This document shows, one piece after another, positions 47,001-55,997 of a DNA stretch of 64,000 bases. Source of the stretch: Brachybacterium saurashtrense (GTDB taxonomy: Bacteria; Actinomycetota; Actinomycetes; Actinomycetales; Dermabacteraceae). Position 1 is the stretch's first letter. Each line of letters begins with the position of its first letter. Both the position numbers and the translations under genes were made by a program. The notes under the pieces are model-generated. The model did not search any database. It was given only the letters and a program-made list of their open reading frames with translations, and was not told the DNA's origin. Location of the stretch: assembly GCF_003355475.1 (NCBI RefSeq), contig NZ_CP031356.1:1674001-1738000 (forward strand). Reading direction: 5' to 3'.

Positions 47001-47420
47001 TCGGCGTCGCAGACGCAGCGGCACCCGGGCGAGGTCCTCCGCCTGCTGGGTGCGTTCGCGCTCCACCGCCGCGGAGTCCACGTCGCGGGCGCGACGACCG
47101 CCGCCGGAGGAGCGGTGCTCCGGCACGACCTCGACGTGGTCGTCGGGAGTCGTGCGCGGGTCGAGGGACTCCAGCGCCTCGCGGACGGCTCCGGCGCGGC
47201 TGAGCGCCGCGGAGACGGGCAGCACCTGGTCGACGCGGCCGGCGGCGAGGTCCTCCTCGAGGGCCTGCTGCACCGCATCGGGGATGTCGGAGGGCGCGAC
47301 CACCACGACCTCGTCGGGCGCGAGGGTCTGCGCGGTCAGGGCGTCGCGGAGGGCGGAACGGGTCGCGACGGTGGTCGCCCCGCTCAGCAGGACGAACGCG
47401 GTGATGTGACGGTCGCTCAC
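44079..47420 (-). CDS. Giant GT2-like glycosyltransferase membrane protein
   Basis: A 1,113-residue protein. Residues 1-330 are a GT-A (GT2-type) domain with a charged insertion at about 85-150. Residues 335-1,113 hold about 14 transmembrane helices and extracytoplasmic loops with a final helix. The GT2 catalytic strand, normally HDDS or DDD, reads FVLDGSPPAPDAL, so only Asp163 remains of the metal-binding pair; GGLDPDLPSPWAEIDLCRR contains the later acidic motif. The family is conserved between whiB2 and manB in Actinobacteria. Its product is unknown; a cell-wall polysaccharide step is likely. Confidence 0.85.
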   Translation of the reverse strand: MSDRHITAFVLLSGATTVATRSALRDALTAQTLAPDEVVVVAPSDIPDAVQQALEEDLAAGRVDQVLPVSAALSRAGAVREALESLDPRTTPDDHVEVVPEHRSSGGGRRARDVDSAAVERERTQQAEDLARVPLRLRRRQVRTGRRAAAADGGQSWLWFVLDGSPPAPDALVQQVRIVEESPNTAAVGAKRVRHADPAQETLEPEGADALVDVGLTLTHGGRIVTGVDPGEIDQGQADWRHDVLAVPLPGMLVREQTLRTIGGLDPDLPSPWAEIDLCRRIWRSGERVAVQSAARVLHPHPTRPLLERLREQRTGQVMVLLKQRSLPLSLLTVLFLPLITLLRMLGATAASAPRIALMELRAAAAVLPRARRVMGRSLRERRRARVPRGRLAPLYLPRGEALRRWAEETWIRLFSDDDRRRRIRRTTWGIAGTRHGLEDADYGRHVVWTAVVAIVAAVLGMVTLRSLFGRGELTGPGLSPLPESRADLWEAAWADWIPGGLGERGPGDALVRLLGHLPVGGQLPVEVLVFTAVPLSALCAWWAAGALTRAVGARLVLATVWALAPSLLSALVVGAWPLLLVHLLLPVLALAVGRAIGLPHKASQASVSAAAAAGLLLLVIGAVQGVLVLLCAAALALIALVVPGRRRRLLWVLVPSLALHAPYLPTYLGHPETLLAVAGVPPTPGTASPLELLALWPVAPGLQETLAPLLGATAAALLPLLLPVAPVVLAALVAPFLPGDAGRAGRFALLVATLGVLAVLLQRTTWTAVADDQLVTAWPHALLSAVLLALAVGAGASFDALARRDEHPHRARRTAVAAVGAVVAAACVVSVAGWTLLLPQQLQVERTEGGAVPAAAADQGRTDARSRVLVLAQQEDGAVEAELVVHGGDSVLQHAVLADARDVRTVLAGEAVDSDPASDALREAVAGLLSEGGVADADGEDGEPAAAGDLAISYVVVRGDLEGQSALKGVLDASTELEKVTEGTTGGMWRVIDAAPRAVIVGGEEPVALDSTAVAAGGAVPAAEDGRTLVLAERADSGWRAELDGTALAPTEVDGWAQGFELPADAAGEVTVTRDQPLRLLWQLLLYAATALTAVISIPWRVRSRTAEEMYG

Positions 47421-47432
47421 CGGGAAATGATG

Positions 47433-47732
47433 TCAGATCACCCGGCGCTTGAGCTTGCGACGCTCACGCTCGGAGAGACCGCCCCAGATGCCGAACCGCT
47501 CATCGTTCTCGAGGGCGTACTCGAGGCACTCGGCCCGCACCTCGCAGGAGACGCACACCTTCTTCGCCTCGCGCGTGGAGCCGCCCTTCTCGGGGAAGAA
47601 CGCCTCGGGATCGGTCTGCGCGCACAGGGCGCGCTCCTGCCAGGTCAGCTCGGCATCGTCGGAGTCCTGCCCGGCGAGGTCGAGCAGGGACAGCTCTGCA
47701 CGGGCGTCGACGTCGACGCGTTCCTCATCCAT
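47433..47732 (-). CDS. whiB2: WhiB2/WhmD-type iron-sulfur regulator
   Basis: A 99-residue Wbl protein. Cluster ligands are Cys37, Cys60, Cys63 and Cys69 (CVSCEVRAEC), the turn is GIWGGLSERERR, and the tail is KLKRRVI. WhiB2/WhmD controls septation in mycobacteria. ATG (MDEERV) was chosen because AAGGAG lies eight bases upstream; two alternative starts lie 2 and 11 codons earlier. It lies 12 bases upstream of the giant GT and is divergent from cofE. Confidence 0.93.
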   Translation of the reverse strand: MDEERVDVDARAELSLLDLAGQDSDDAELTWQERALCAQTDPEAFFPEKGGSTREAKKVCVSCEVRAECLEYALENDERFGIWGGLSERERRKLKRRVI

Positions 47733-47788
47733 GGCCATCACTCCTTCCACTGCTGTGTTGACCACCGAAGGCCTGTCGCGGCCTAAAG

Positions 47789-47800
47789 TACACCGGTGTA
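47789..47800. promoter_or_regulatory. 12-bp palindrome in the whiB2/cofE divergent promoter
   Basis: TACACCGGTGTA is a perfect palindrome in the 141-base gap between the two divergent starts. It is 57 bases from the whiB2 start and 74 from that of cofE. The surroundings are A+T-rich for this genome, as expected for a promoter, so it may be an operator for one or both genes. Confidence 0.4.
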
Positions 47801-47873
47801 GTTATGGTCCGTCAAGCGGCACCGGCGCGTCGGCTTGCCCCTGCCCATCGCATCACATCTCCCGGAGGCACAC

Positions 47874-49010
47874 GTGTCCGCTCCCCCTCCCCCGCTCCCC
47901 ACCCCGTCCCCGCCCCCGACGACGACGTCGTCGGGGGCGCCGATCCCGCACCCCGCCGCACCCCCGCCCGTCACGGTGCACCCCGTCACCGGACTCGGAG
48001 AGATCCGGGAGGGCGAGGACCTGGTCGCCGCGCTGTTGCCGGCGCTGAGGGCGCTGGAGCCCCGCGAGGGCGACGTGCTGTGCGTCTCGACGAAGATCGT
48101 CTCCAAGGCGCACGGACTGCGCGTCGCCCCGGACCAGCGGGATCGGGCGATCGCCGAAGCGGCGGTGCGCACCGTCGCCCGGCGCCTCCACACCCGGCAG
48201 GTCACCTCGGTGGTGCAGATCCCCTCGGGCCCGGTGATGGCGGCGGCCGGTGTGGACTCCTCCAACGCGCCCGACGGGCCCCTGCTGCTCCCCGAGGATC
48301 CGGACGCCTGCGCCCGCGAGCTGCGCGACGGGCTCGTCGCCGCGCTCGGCGTGCCCCTGGGGGTGCTGCTCACCGACACCTCCTCGCGGGTGTGGCGCGT
48401 GGGCGTGGGCGACATCGCCCTGGGCTCCGCGGGCGTGGCCGCGCTGCAGGACCTGCGCGGCGGCGCCGACGCGCACGGCCGTGCGCTCTCCGTCACGGTG
48501 AGGAATCTCGCCGACGAGCTCGCCGCGGCCGCGGACCTCGTCAAGGGCAAGGCCAGCGGTGTCCCCGCCGCCCTGGTGCGCGGGGTCGACGCCGCCACGG
48601 CGGCCGACGTCCCCGCCCGGGAGCTCTCCCGCACCGGGGAGGACGACTGGTTCCGCCGCCCCAGCCTCGAGTCGGTGTGGGTGGCGCTGGGTCTCGCCCC
48701 GGAGCAGGAGCCGGTGGCGCGGATGTCCCCCGAGCCGGCCGAGGAGCGGATCGCCCGCGCGCTCGCGGTCGCCGCGATCCCGCGCGGGGCCGCGTCAGCG
48801 TCCACCGCGACCGTCCGTCGACGCTCCGCGACCCAGGGCCCGGCGCCTATCGTGGTGGAGGCGGCCGACACCTCCCGGGCGGCGCTGGTCGAGGCCGCGA
48901 CCCTGGCGGAGCGCATCCGCACCGCCCTGGCCGCGGAATCTCTCGGCGCTCCGCTGCCGGAGATCCCGGTCGAGATCCTCACCCCCGGCGACCAGGAGGT
49001 CCCCGCATGA
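47874..49010 (+). CDS. cofE: CofE-like coenzyme F420-0:L-glutamate ligase
   Basis: A 378-residue enzyme adding glutamate to F420-0 using GTP. CofE signatures are GDVLCVSTKIVSKAHGLRV, MAAAGVDSSN, LLLPEDPDACARELRDGL, GVLLTDTSSRVWRVGVGDIALGSAGV and DELAAAADLVKGKASGVPAALVRG. The C-terminal nitroreductase-like domain of FbiB is replaced by about 110 unrelated residues, and the N-terminal 30 are proline-rich. The GTG has GGAGG five bases upstream. FbiA, normally adjacent, is absent here. It overlaps TIGR03089 by ATGA. Confidence 0.85.
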   Translation: MSAPPPPLPTPSPPPTTTSSGAPIPHPAAPPPVTVHPVTGLGEIREGEDLVAALLPALRALEPREGDVLCVSTKIVSKAHGLRVAPDQRDRAIAEAAVRTVARRLHTRQVTSVVQIPSGPVMAAAGVDSSNAPDGPLLLPEDPDACARELRDGLVAALGVPLGVLLTDTSSRVWRVGVGDIALGSAGVAALQDLRGGADAHGRALSVTVRNLADELAAAADLVKGKASGVPAALVRGVDAATAADVPARELSRTGEDDWFRRPSLESVWVALGLAPEQEPVARMSPEPAEERIARALAVAAIPRGAASASTATVRRRSATQGPAPIVVEAADTSRAALVEAATLAERIRTALAAESLGAPLPEIPVEILTPGDQEVPA

Positions 49011-49837
49011 GCCCCCACGCACCCCGCTCCCTGCCCACCGCGGCAGAGCTCCTGACCGCCCTCGAGCGCACCGGGCCCCGGCCCGTCCTGGCCTGGTACG
49101 GCGAGGCCTCCCGGATCGAGCTGTCCGGGCACGTGCTGGCCAACTGGGTGATCAAGGCGATCGGCCACCTGCACGACGAGGTCGCGCTGGCCCCCGGGGA
49201 CCTGGTGGTGCTCGATCTGCCCCCGCACTGGAAGCGCCTCGTGCTGGCGCTGGCGGGCTGGTCCCTCGGCGCCGAGGTGGTCGTCCTCGCCCGCCCGGAC
49301 GAGGACCCGGAAGCTGCCGACGGGACGTCGGGCGCGGAGCCCGCCGAGGGCGCGGCCCCGGTGCCGCAGGCGGAGGCGGCCGAGGCCCCGCAGGTGCTCG
49401 TCACCGACCGGCCGGACTCCGCCCTCGCGGACGCGGCCGACGAGGTGCTCGCCGTGCAGCCGGTCTCCCTCGCCCCGCGCTTCGGTGCGGAGCTGCCGCC
49501 GCTCGTGCGGGATTGGGTGGTCGAGGTGCGCGGGAGCTCCGACCTGCTCGGGGTGGCGCTGCCGGACTGGAGCGGTCCCGCCCCTGCCGTGGACGCCGAC
49601 GGCGGGGTCGACGCGACGAGCGCGGACGCACCCCGTGCCTCCGGGGTCGGCGCGACGAGCGCAGACGCGCCCCGTGCCTCCGAGGTCGGCGCCCCGCGCC
49701 TGCTCGTCCCGGGTGACGGTCTCGAGGTCCCGGAGCGCCTGCTCGCGGTGCTGCTCGGCGGTGGCGGTCTCGTCGGCCCTGCCGCGCAGGTCACCGCGCA
49801 CCAGGCCGAGGAGGAGGGCGTCACCGCCCGCGCCTGA
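49007..49837 (+). CDS. TIGR03089 family protein
   Basis: A 276-residue actinobacterial protein distantly related to the N-terminal part of acyl-adenylating enzymes (LANWVIKAIGHLHDEVALAPGDLVVLDLPPHWKRLVLALAGWSLGAEVVVL at about 45-95), but too short to be a full enzyme. No AMP-binding signature loop is seen. An internal 39-base tandem repeat encodes a 13-residue repeat (ATSADAPRAS) in a disordered section. It overlaps cofE by four bases; whether the two products work together is unknown. Confidence 0.75.
   Translation: MSPHAPRSLPTAAELLTALERTGPRPVLAWYGEASRIELSGHVLANWVIKAIGHLHDEVALAPGDLVVLDLPPHWKRLVLALAGWSLGAEVVVLARPDEDPEAADGTSGAEPAEGAAPVPQAEAAEAPQVLVTDRPDSALADAADEVLAVQPVSLAPRFGAELPPLVRDWVVEVRGSSDLLGVALPDWSGPAPAVDADGGVDATSADAPRASGVGATSADAPRASEVGAPRLLVPGDGLEVPERLLAVLLGGGGLVGPAAQVTAHQAEEEGVTARA
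49607..49684 (+). repeat. 39-bp in-frame tandem repeat within the TIGR03089 gene
   Basis: Two copies (49607-49645 and 49646-49684) differ at four bases. The period is 13 codons, so the frame is kept. It encodes a proline/alanine/serine-rich linker and probably varies in copy number between strains. Confidence 0.7.
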
Positions 49838-49888
49838 CGGGCCCGGCACCGCCCCACCTCCCCTGTCCCCTCCATGCGGCCGCAGGGC

Positions 49889-49930
49889 TTTGCCCGCCTG
49901 AGTTCCAGAACTGGAACTCAGGCGGGCAAA
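49889..49930. terminator. 20-bp perfect inverted repeat between convergent genes
   Basis: The arms are 49889-49908 and 49911-49930, separated by AA. The stem begins TTTGCCCGCC and its core is GAGTTCCAG. It sits in the 180-base gap between the TIGR03089 stop and the oppositely oriented Wzt-type gene. It could terminate both transcripts or be a dispersed extragenic palindrome; the stem is unusually long and A+T-containing for this genome. Confidence 0.6.
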
Positions 49931-50017
49931 ACCGTGAGCTGAGGGTGCGGGACCGGGGCGCCTCCGCGCGGGGCGGGCGCGGGGGCGCGCCCGTGCGTGG
50001 CGGGCGCGGGGCGGGCG

Positions 50018-50788
50018 TCAGCCCTCGCGGAGGGTGGCGACGGCGCGGGTGGGGTCCCCGTCGAAGACCGTGCGGCCCTTGCGCAGCACGACGATCCGGG
50101 TGCAGAGCCGCTCGAGCATCTCCAGCTCGTGGGAGACCACGATCATGGTGCGGCCCGCCGCCTGCAGCTGCTGGATCCGCTCCAGGCACTTGCGCTGGAA
50201 CGGCTCGTCGCCCACGGAGAGGATCTCGTCGACCAGGAAGATGTCCGGCTCCGTGTGCACCGCCACGGCGAAGGCCAGGCGCAGGAACATGCCGGAGCTG
50301 TAGTACTTCACCTCGGTGTCGATGAACTCCTCGATCTCGCTGAACGCGACGATCTCGTCGAACTTCTCATCGACCTGCTCGCGGGACATCCCCAGGATGG
50401 CGCCGTTGAGGTACACGTTCTCGCGCCCCGAGAGGTCCGGGTGGAAGCCGGCGCCCACCTCGATCAGCCCCGCCACGCGGCCGCGCAGCAGCACGCGCCC
50501 CTCATCGGGGTACAGCACCCCGGAGATGGTCTTGAGCAGGGTGGACTTCCCGGAGCCGTTGAAGCCGATCAGTCCCACGGTCTCGCCGGCGTGGACGGTG
50601 AGATCCACGTCGTCGAGCGCGAGGAAGGTGTCGGCCAGCTTCTTGCGCTGCAGGGCGGAGAACACCAGCTCCTTGAGCGAGTGGTCGTGACGCAGCGAGA
50701 ACTGCTTGGTCACGTGCTCGATGCGCACCATCTCGCGGTCGGTGGGGACCGCGGCGGAATCGGGCACGGAGTCGAGGGTGGGTGTCAT
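50018..50788 (-). CDS. wzt: Wzt-type polysaccharide ABC exporter ATPase
   Basis: A 256-residue ATPase of the polysaccharide/teichoic-acid exporter class. Walker A is GFNGSGKST (75-83), the signature is YSSGMFLRLAFAVAV, Walker B is PDIFLVDEILSVGDE and the H-loop VVSHELEM. It has no C-terminal carbohydrate-binding domain, as in the mycobacterial galactan exporter Rv3781. It lies ten bases downstream of the permease gene on the same transcript. Confidence 0.93.
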   Translation of the reverse strand: MTPTLDSVPDSAAVPTDREMVRIEHVTKQFSLRHDHSLKELVFSALQRKKLADTFLALDDVDLTVHAGETVGLIGFNGSGKSTLLKTISGVLYPDEGRVLLRGRVAGLIEVGAGFHPDLSGRENVYLNGAILGMSREQVDEKFDEIVAFSEIEEFIDTEVKYYSSGMFLRLAFAVAVHTEPDIFLVDEILSVGDEPFQRKCLERIQQLQAAGRTMIVVSHELEMLERLCTRIVVLRKGRTVFDGDPTRAVATLREG

Positions 50789-50798
50789 CGGCTGCTCC

Positions 50799-51725
50799 TC
50801 ACAGTTCCTGGGCGAACCGGCGCTTGGAGCGCTCGAACACGATCGCTCCCACCACGAACACCAGCACCGAGGTGAGCAGGCCCGCCCACCACAGGCCGAA
50901 CGGCTCGTACGGGGACATCAGGGTCGGGTCCTCGGGGACCCGCTCCACCACCGGTCCGGCGTAGCGCCAGAACGCCACGTGGAACAGCTCCACCACGATG
51001 GTGAGCGGGTTGAGCTGGTAGAGCCACCACCAGATGGTCCCGCCGATCACCTCCTCCACCATCGAGATGCGGTACAGCACCGGGGAGAGCCAGGTCGCGA
51101 CCATCACGATGAGGTCCACGAAGTTCTCCACGTCCCGGAACGCGGCGTTCAGCGCGGCGGCGATCATGCCCAGCCCCATCGTGAAGACGACGAGGATCAC
51201 CATGCCCAGCGCGAAGGCCACCAGCGCCGTGGGCGAGGGCAGCCAGCCGAAGATCAGCGCGCCCACCACCAGCACCAGCAGCTGCGGCAGGAAGTGCACC
51301 AGCGCGACCACCAGGCTGGACCACGGGAACAGCTCGCTGGGCAGGTAGATCTTCGAGACCAGCGGCGCGTTCCCGGAGATCGAGCGGGTGGCGTTGCCCA
51401 GCACCTCGCCGAACAGGTTGATCACCACGATCCCGCTGAACAGGTACACGGCGTAGGCCGGGGTGCCCTTGGACAGCTCGAGGAACAGCCCCAGCGCGAT
51501 GTAGAAGACGATGAACTGCACCGCAGGCTTGACGTAGCTCCACAGCATCCCGAGGGCGCTGCCGCGGTAGCGGACCCGCAGCTCCTTGCGCACCAGCAGG
51601 CTGAGCAGGAAGCGCTCCCGCACCGGGTTCAGCCAGCCGGCGTCCTGCCCCGGGGCACGCCACCCCTCCGCCTGTTCGGCGGCGGAGGGGATCCGGCGCA
51701 GTCCTCGACCGGAGGTCGCCGTCAC
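50799..51725 (-). CDS. wzm: Wzm-type polysaccharide ABC exporter permease
   Basis: A 308-residue ABC-2 permease with six transmembrane segments. The N-terminal interface is NPVRERFLLSLLVRKELRVRYRGSALGMLWSYVKPAVQF, typical of Wzm/TagG/RfbD proteins. The mid region has the family's YLPSELFPWSSLVVALVHFL. Its stop side leads directly into the ATPase gene, and its start overlaps the GlfT2-like stop by four bases, tying export to galactan synthesis. Confidence 0.93.
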   Translation of the reverse strand: MTATSGRGLRRIPSAAEQAEGWRAPGQDAGWLNPVRERFLLSLLVRKELRVRYRGSALGMLWSYVKPAVQFIVFYIALGLFLELSKGTPAYAVYLFSGIVVINLFGEVLGNATRSISGNAPLVSKIYLPSELFPWSSLVVALVHFLPQLLVLVVGALIFGWLPSPTALVAFALGMVILVVFTMGLGMIAAALNAAFRDVENFVDLIVMVATWLSPVLYRISMVEEVIGGTIWWWLYQLNPLTIVVELFHVAFWRYAGPVVERVPEDPTLMSPYEPFGLWWAGLLTSVLVFVVGAIVFERSKRRFAQEL

Positions 51726-53821
51726 GCGGGGGCGCTCTCTGCGGTCTCGTCCGAGGACTCGCCCGACCCGTCACGGTCATCGATCCCCGGGCGCGCCGGC
51801 GCCGGGTTCGCCGCGAAGGTGCGCTCCCAGGCCGGGAAGGAGGTGATCTCCTCGGCCGCGGCACGGTACTGGTCCCGCAGGCGGTTCCACTGGCGGTAGA
51901 GGTCCAGGTGAGTGCGCGCGGAGCGGGTGAGCATCGCGCGCACCTGCTCCGGGCGGCGCTGGTACCAGGCCACCTTGGTGCCCTCGGCGTTGGAGACCAC
52001 GGCGCTGTCGTAGTGGCTGAGCGTCCACCACTTGGCGTCCTGGTGCGCCACCTGCGCCTGCGGGTGGCGGCGTGCCCGCTCCGGCGGCGACGCCAGCAGC
52101 TGGCGGCCCATCGCCTTGACGGTCCACAGCGGCAGCAGCGCGCGATGGGGCGCGGAGAACGGCTTGCCCTTCCGCGGCGGCTTCGTGACCTGCACGTCCG
52201 GGAAGGAATCGGGGTCGGGGCGGGTCACGGAGTCATCGTGCTCCTGCGCCATCTGTCGCAGCTCGGGCAGCTTCGTGCCGATCTCCCCGTGCAGCACATC
52301 CGGGCCGCGCAGCACGTCCGTCTGGGCGTACAGGCGCGCGGCCTGAGTGTAGTACTGCATCGAGAGCAGGTGCTTGACGTCGATGCTCTGGGACTCGGTG
52401 AGCACCCGGCCGCCGCGCTCGTACCCGGAGTGGAGCAGCGCGGTGATGATCCGGTTGCGCTCGTGGAAGTAGATCTGCCAGTCCAGCGCGTCGTTCTTGT
52501 CCGTCCAGGTGATGTGCCACACTGCCGCGCCCGGCAGCGAGACCGTCGGATACCCGGCCTTCTTCGCCCGCAGGCCGTACTCGGCGTCGTCCCACTTGAT
52601 GAACACCGGCAGGCTCAGGCCGATCTCCCGCACGGTCTCCGTGGGGATGAGGCAGGTCCACCAGCCGTTGTAGTCCACATCGGCGCGGCGGTGCAGCCAC
52701 GGCGTGGAGCGCAGCGGCTCGGCGGCGAAGTCGTGACCCAGCGTGCTCTCGGGGATCGTCACCCGCGGCTGGATCGCCCACGGATCCACGCTCTCGCCGA
52801 AGGCGTGGAGCACGGAGCGGTTGTTGAGGTCGAACATGTGGGCGCCCACCAGCATCGGGGTGCGCGTGTAGTCCGCGAAGGTGATCATCCGCAGCAGCGA
52901 CTCGGGCTCGATGTCGATGTCGTCGTCGGTGTTGATCACGTAGGTGGAGGAGCCGTTCGTGGACGCCTCGTACATGCCCCGGGAGAAGCCGCCGGAGCCG
53001 CCGATGTTGCCCTGCTCGATGATCCGCAGCTGGTCGCCCATCGCCTCCTGCAGCGGCGCGAGCTCCGCGTGGTCGCTCAGGCGGTCCGAGCCCTGGTCCA
53101 CCACGTACATCACGTCGAGCTTCTCGCGCAGGTCCGGGTCCCGGCTCAGCAGCGCGATGTTGTCGAGCACGTAGGAGACCTTGTTCATCGTGGTCATCGC
53201 GATGGAGAAGGTGCCCTCGGTGCGGGCGGCGGAGGAATCCGCCGTCCACTGCGCCCCCAGGATGGTGAGCGGGGCGTCGCCGGTGATGACGTCGAACCAG
53301 TACCAGCCGCCGTCGCCGAAGGCCGTCAGCGGCAGCTCGAAGAGCGTGGTCCCGTCCCCGGTGACCGTGGCCATGTCATGGCGCTGGATCGCGCCGCGGG
53401 CGTTGGAGCGGTACACGATGATCTGCCCGGCGCCGCTGGTGGTCACCGCGAGGTTCACCTGCCGCACCGGGGTCCAGCGCCGCCAGTAGCTGGCCGGGAA
53501 GGCGTTGAAGTAGGTGCCGAAGGAGCGCAGCGACTGCTCGGGAACGCGCACCCCGTAGCGGGTGCTGAGCTCGTCGATCCGCGGCTGCCCGGCGTAGGCG
53601 GCCTGGTGCGAGGCGCCGGCGGCAGCAGCGTCGTGCGACTCCTCCTGGGCGCTGCCCAGGCCGAAGGCGGCCGTGTGGGCGCCGGACCGCGCCGCGTGGG
53701 ACTCCAGGTAGAGCGGGATCACGTCCGGGGTGGCCGAAAGCGGCATGATCAGCCGCTGCAGGACTCTCTGCGGCGCCTCGTCCGGGGCGTCGGCGCGTGC
53801 CGTGCTGGGGGTCGTGCTCAC
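51722..53821 (-). CDS. glfT2: GlfT2-like galactofuranosyltransferase
   Basis: A 699-residue GT2 polymerase building the galactofuranose chain. An N-terminal beta-sandwich domain covers about 100-200 (QVNLAVTTSGAGQIIVYRSN). The GT-A domain follows with DDD at residues 299-301 (INTDDDIDIE) and the acceptor-side motif WDDAEYGLRAKKAG at 410-423; HITWTDKNDALDWQIYFHERN and a long C-terminal helical part complete the GlfT2 layout. The GTG start has GAGGAG about nine bases upstream. Neighbouring glf supplies its UDP-galactofuranose. Confidence 0.93.
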   Translation of the reverse strand: MSTTPSTARADAPDEAPQRVLQRLIMPLSATPDVIPLYLESHAARSGAHTAAFGLGSAQEESHDAAAAGASHQAAYAGQPRIDELSTRYGVRVPEQSLRSFGTYFNAFPASYWRRWTPVRQVNLAVTTSGAGQIIVYRSNARGAIQRHDMATVTGDGTTLFELPLTAFGDGGWYWFDVITGDAPLTILGAQWTADSSAARTEGTFSIAMTTMNKVSYVLDNIALLSRDPDLREKLDVMYVVDQGSDRLSDHAELAPLQEAMGDQLRIIEQGNIGGSGGFSRGMYEASTNGSSTYVINTDDDIDIEPESLLRMITFADYTRTPMLVGAHMFDLNNRSVLHAFGESVDPWAIQPRVTIPESTLGHDFAAEPLRSTPWLHRRADVDYNGWWTCLIPTETVREIGLSLPVFIKWDDAEYGLRAKKAGYPTVSLPGAAVWHITWTDKNDALDWQIYFHERNRIITALLHSGYERGGRVLTESQSIDVKHLLSMQYYTQAARLYAQTDVLRGPDVLHGEIGTKLPELRQMAQEHDDSVTRPDPDSFPDVQVTKPPRKGKPFSAPHRALLPLWTVKAMGRQLLASPPERARRHPQAQVAHQDAKWWTLSHYDSAVVSNAEGTKVAWYQRRPEQVRAMLTRSARTHLDLYRQWNRLRDQYRAAAEEITSFPAWERTFAANPAPARPGIDDRDGSGESSDETAESAPA

Positions 53822-53849
53822 GTCAGGGATCTCCTCGTCGGCTGCGGGC

Positions 53850-55118
<1,269 letters not shown>

Positions 55119-55997
55119 TCATGCGGCGCACGGGGTCCGGTCGCCGCGCTCCACGAAACGGCGATAGCCCAGGCGGCGGGCCCATCCCGGGGCGAAGCGG
55201 TAGGCGGCGCGCACGGCGAGGTTGCGCAGGAAGCCGCGCGGCGTGGTCACCCGGTCCAGCAGCATCCGGCGCTGGAAGCGCACGTCGCTGGTGAACAGGC
55301 GCCAGCCGCCGCGGCGGGCGAACAGGTCCCGGTCCACGCGGTAGTCGACCAGCACCTGCGGGAGGTTCCCCATCCGTGCCCCGCCCAGCAGCATCCGCTC
55401 CCACAGCCAGTAGTCCTCCAGCAGCGGCAGATCGCGGTACCCGCCCACGGCGAGCGCGGTGGAGCGCCGCAGCACCACCGTCGGGTGGTGGAAGGGGCTG
55501 TGGCGGGGCAGGTAGCGCGCGATCTCCAGGTGCGTGAGGGGCCGGGTGCGCAGCGGGCCTGTGCCCGGCGCCACCTCGTCGCTGAACTCGCGCATCGAAG
55601 AGCCCAGCAGGTCGAGGCCCTCGGCGTCCATCCGCGGGATCTGCAGCGCGAAGCGCTCGGGACGGCAGAGGTCGTCGGCGTCGGCACGCGCCACCAGGTC
55701 GTGGGGGCTGGACTCCAGCCCGTCCTGGAGCGCGGCGGCGACCCCCCGGTGGGCGTCGTGGCGCAGCACTCGCGCCGGCCCGAACTCGCCGCTCTCCACC
55801 CGGGCCACCACCCGTTCCAGCGCCACCGGCAGCGGCCCGTCCACGGTGAGGATCAGCAGGTCCGGGGCGAGCTCCTGCTCCCGCGTGGCCGAGAGCAGTG
55901 CCTGCTCGAGGCGATCGGGACGATCCTGCCGCCACAGCGGCATGAGCACGGTGAACGGCGGCGGGGCGGCCGCGGGTGCGGGGTCGGCGGAGGTCAC
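55119..55997 (-). CDS. Family 2 glycosyltransferase
   Basis: A 292-residue single-domain GT2. The nucleotide-binding start is FTVLMPLWRQDRPDRLEQALLSA; the metal motif is ARADADDLCRPERF; the later acceptor motif is LEDYWLWERMLLGG. It resembles WcaA-type transferases acting on surface polysaccharide. The GTG start overlaps the upstream GlfT1-like gene by four bases, so it belongs to the galactan operon and may add a branch or cap. Confidence 0.85.
   Translation of the reverse strand: MTSADPAPAAAPPPFTVLMPLWRQDRPDRLEQALLSATREQELAPDLLILTVDGPLPVALERVVARVESGEFGPARVLRHDAHRGVAAALQDGLESSPHDLVARADADDLCRPERFALQIPRMDAEGLDLLGSSMREFSDEVAPGTGPLRTRPLTHLEIARYLPRHSPFHHPTVVLRRSTALAVGGYRDLPLLEDYWLWERMLLGGARMGNLPQVLVDYRVDRDLFARRGGWRLFTSDVRFQRRMLLDRVTTPRGFLRNLAVRAAYRFAPGWARRLGYRRFVERGDRTPCAA

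Noticed and set aside
43530-47786. Open frame of more than 1,400 codons opposite the giant glycosyltransferase
   Set aside because: High GC removes stop codons from the antisense frames. Its translation is low-complexity (Arg, Gly, His, Gln rich), with no domain, and lies over well-supported genes.
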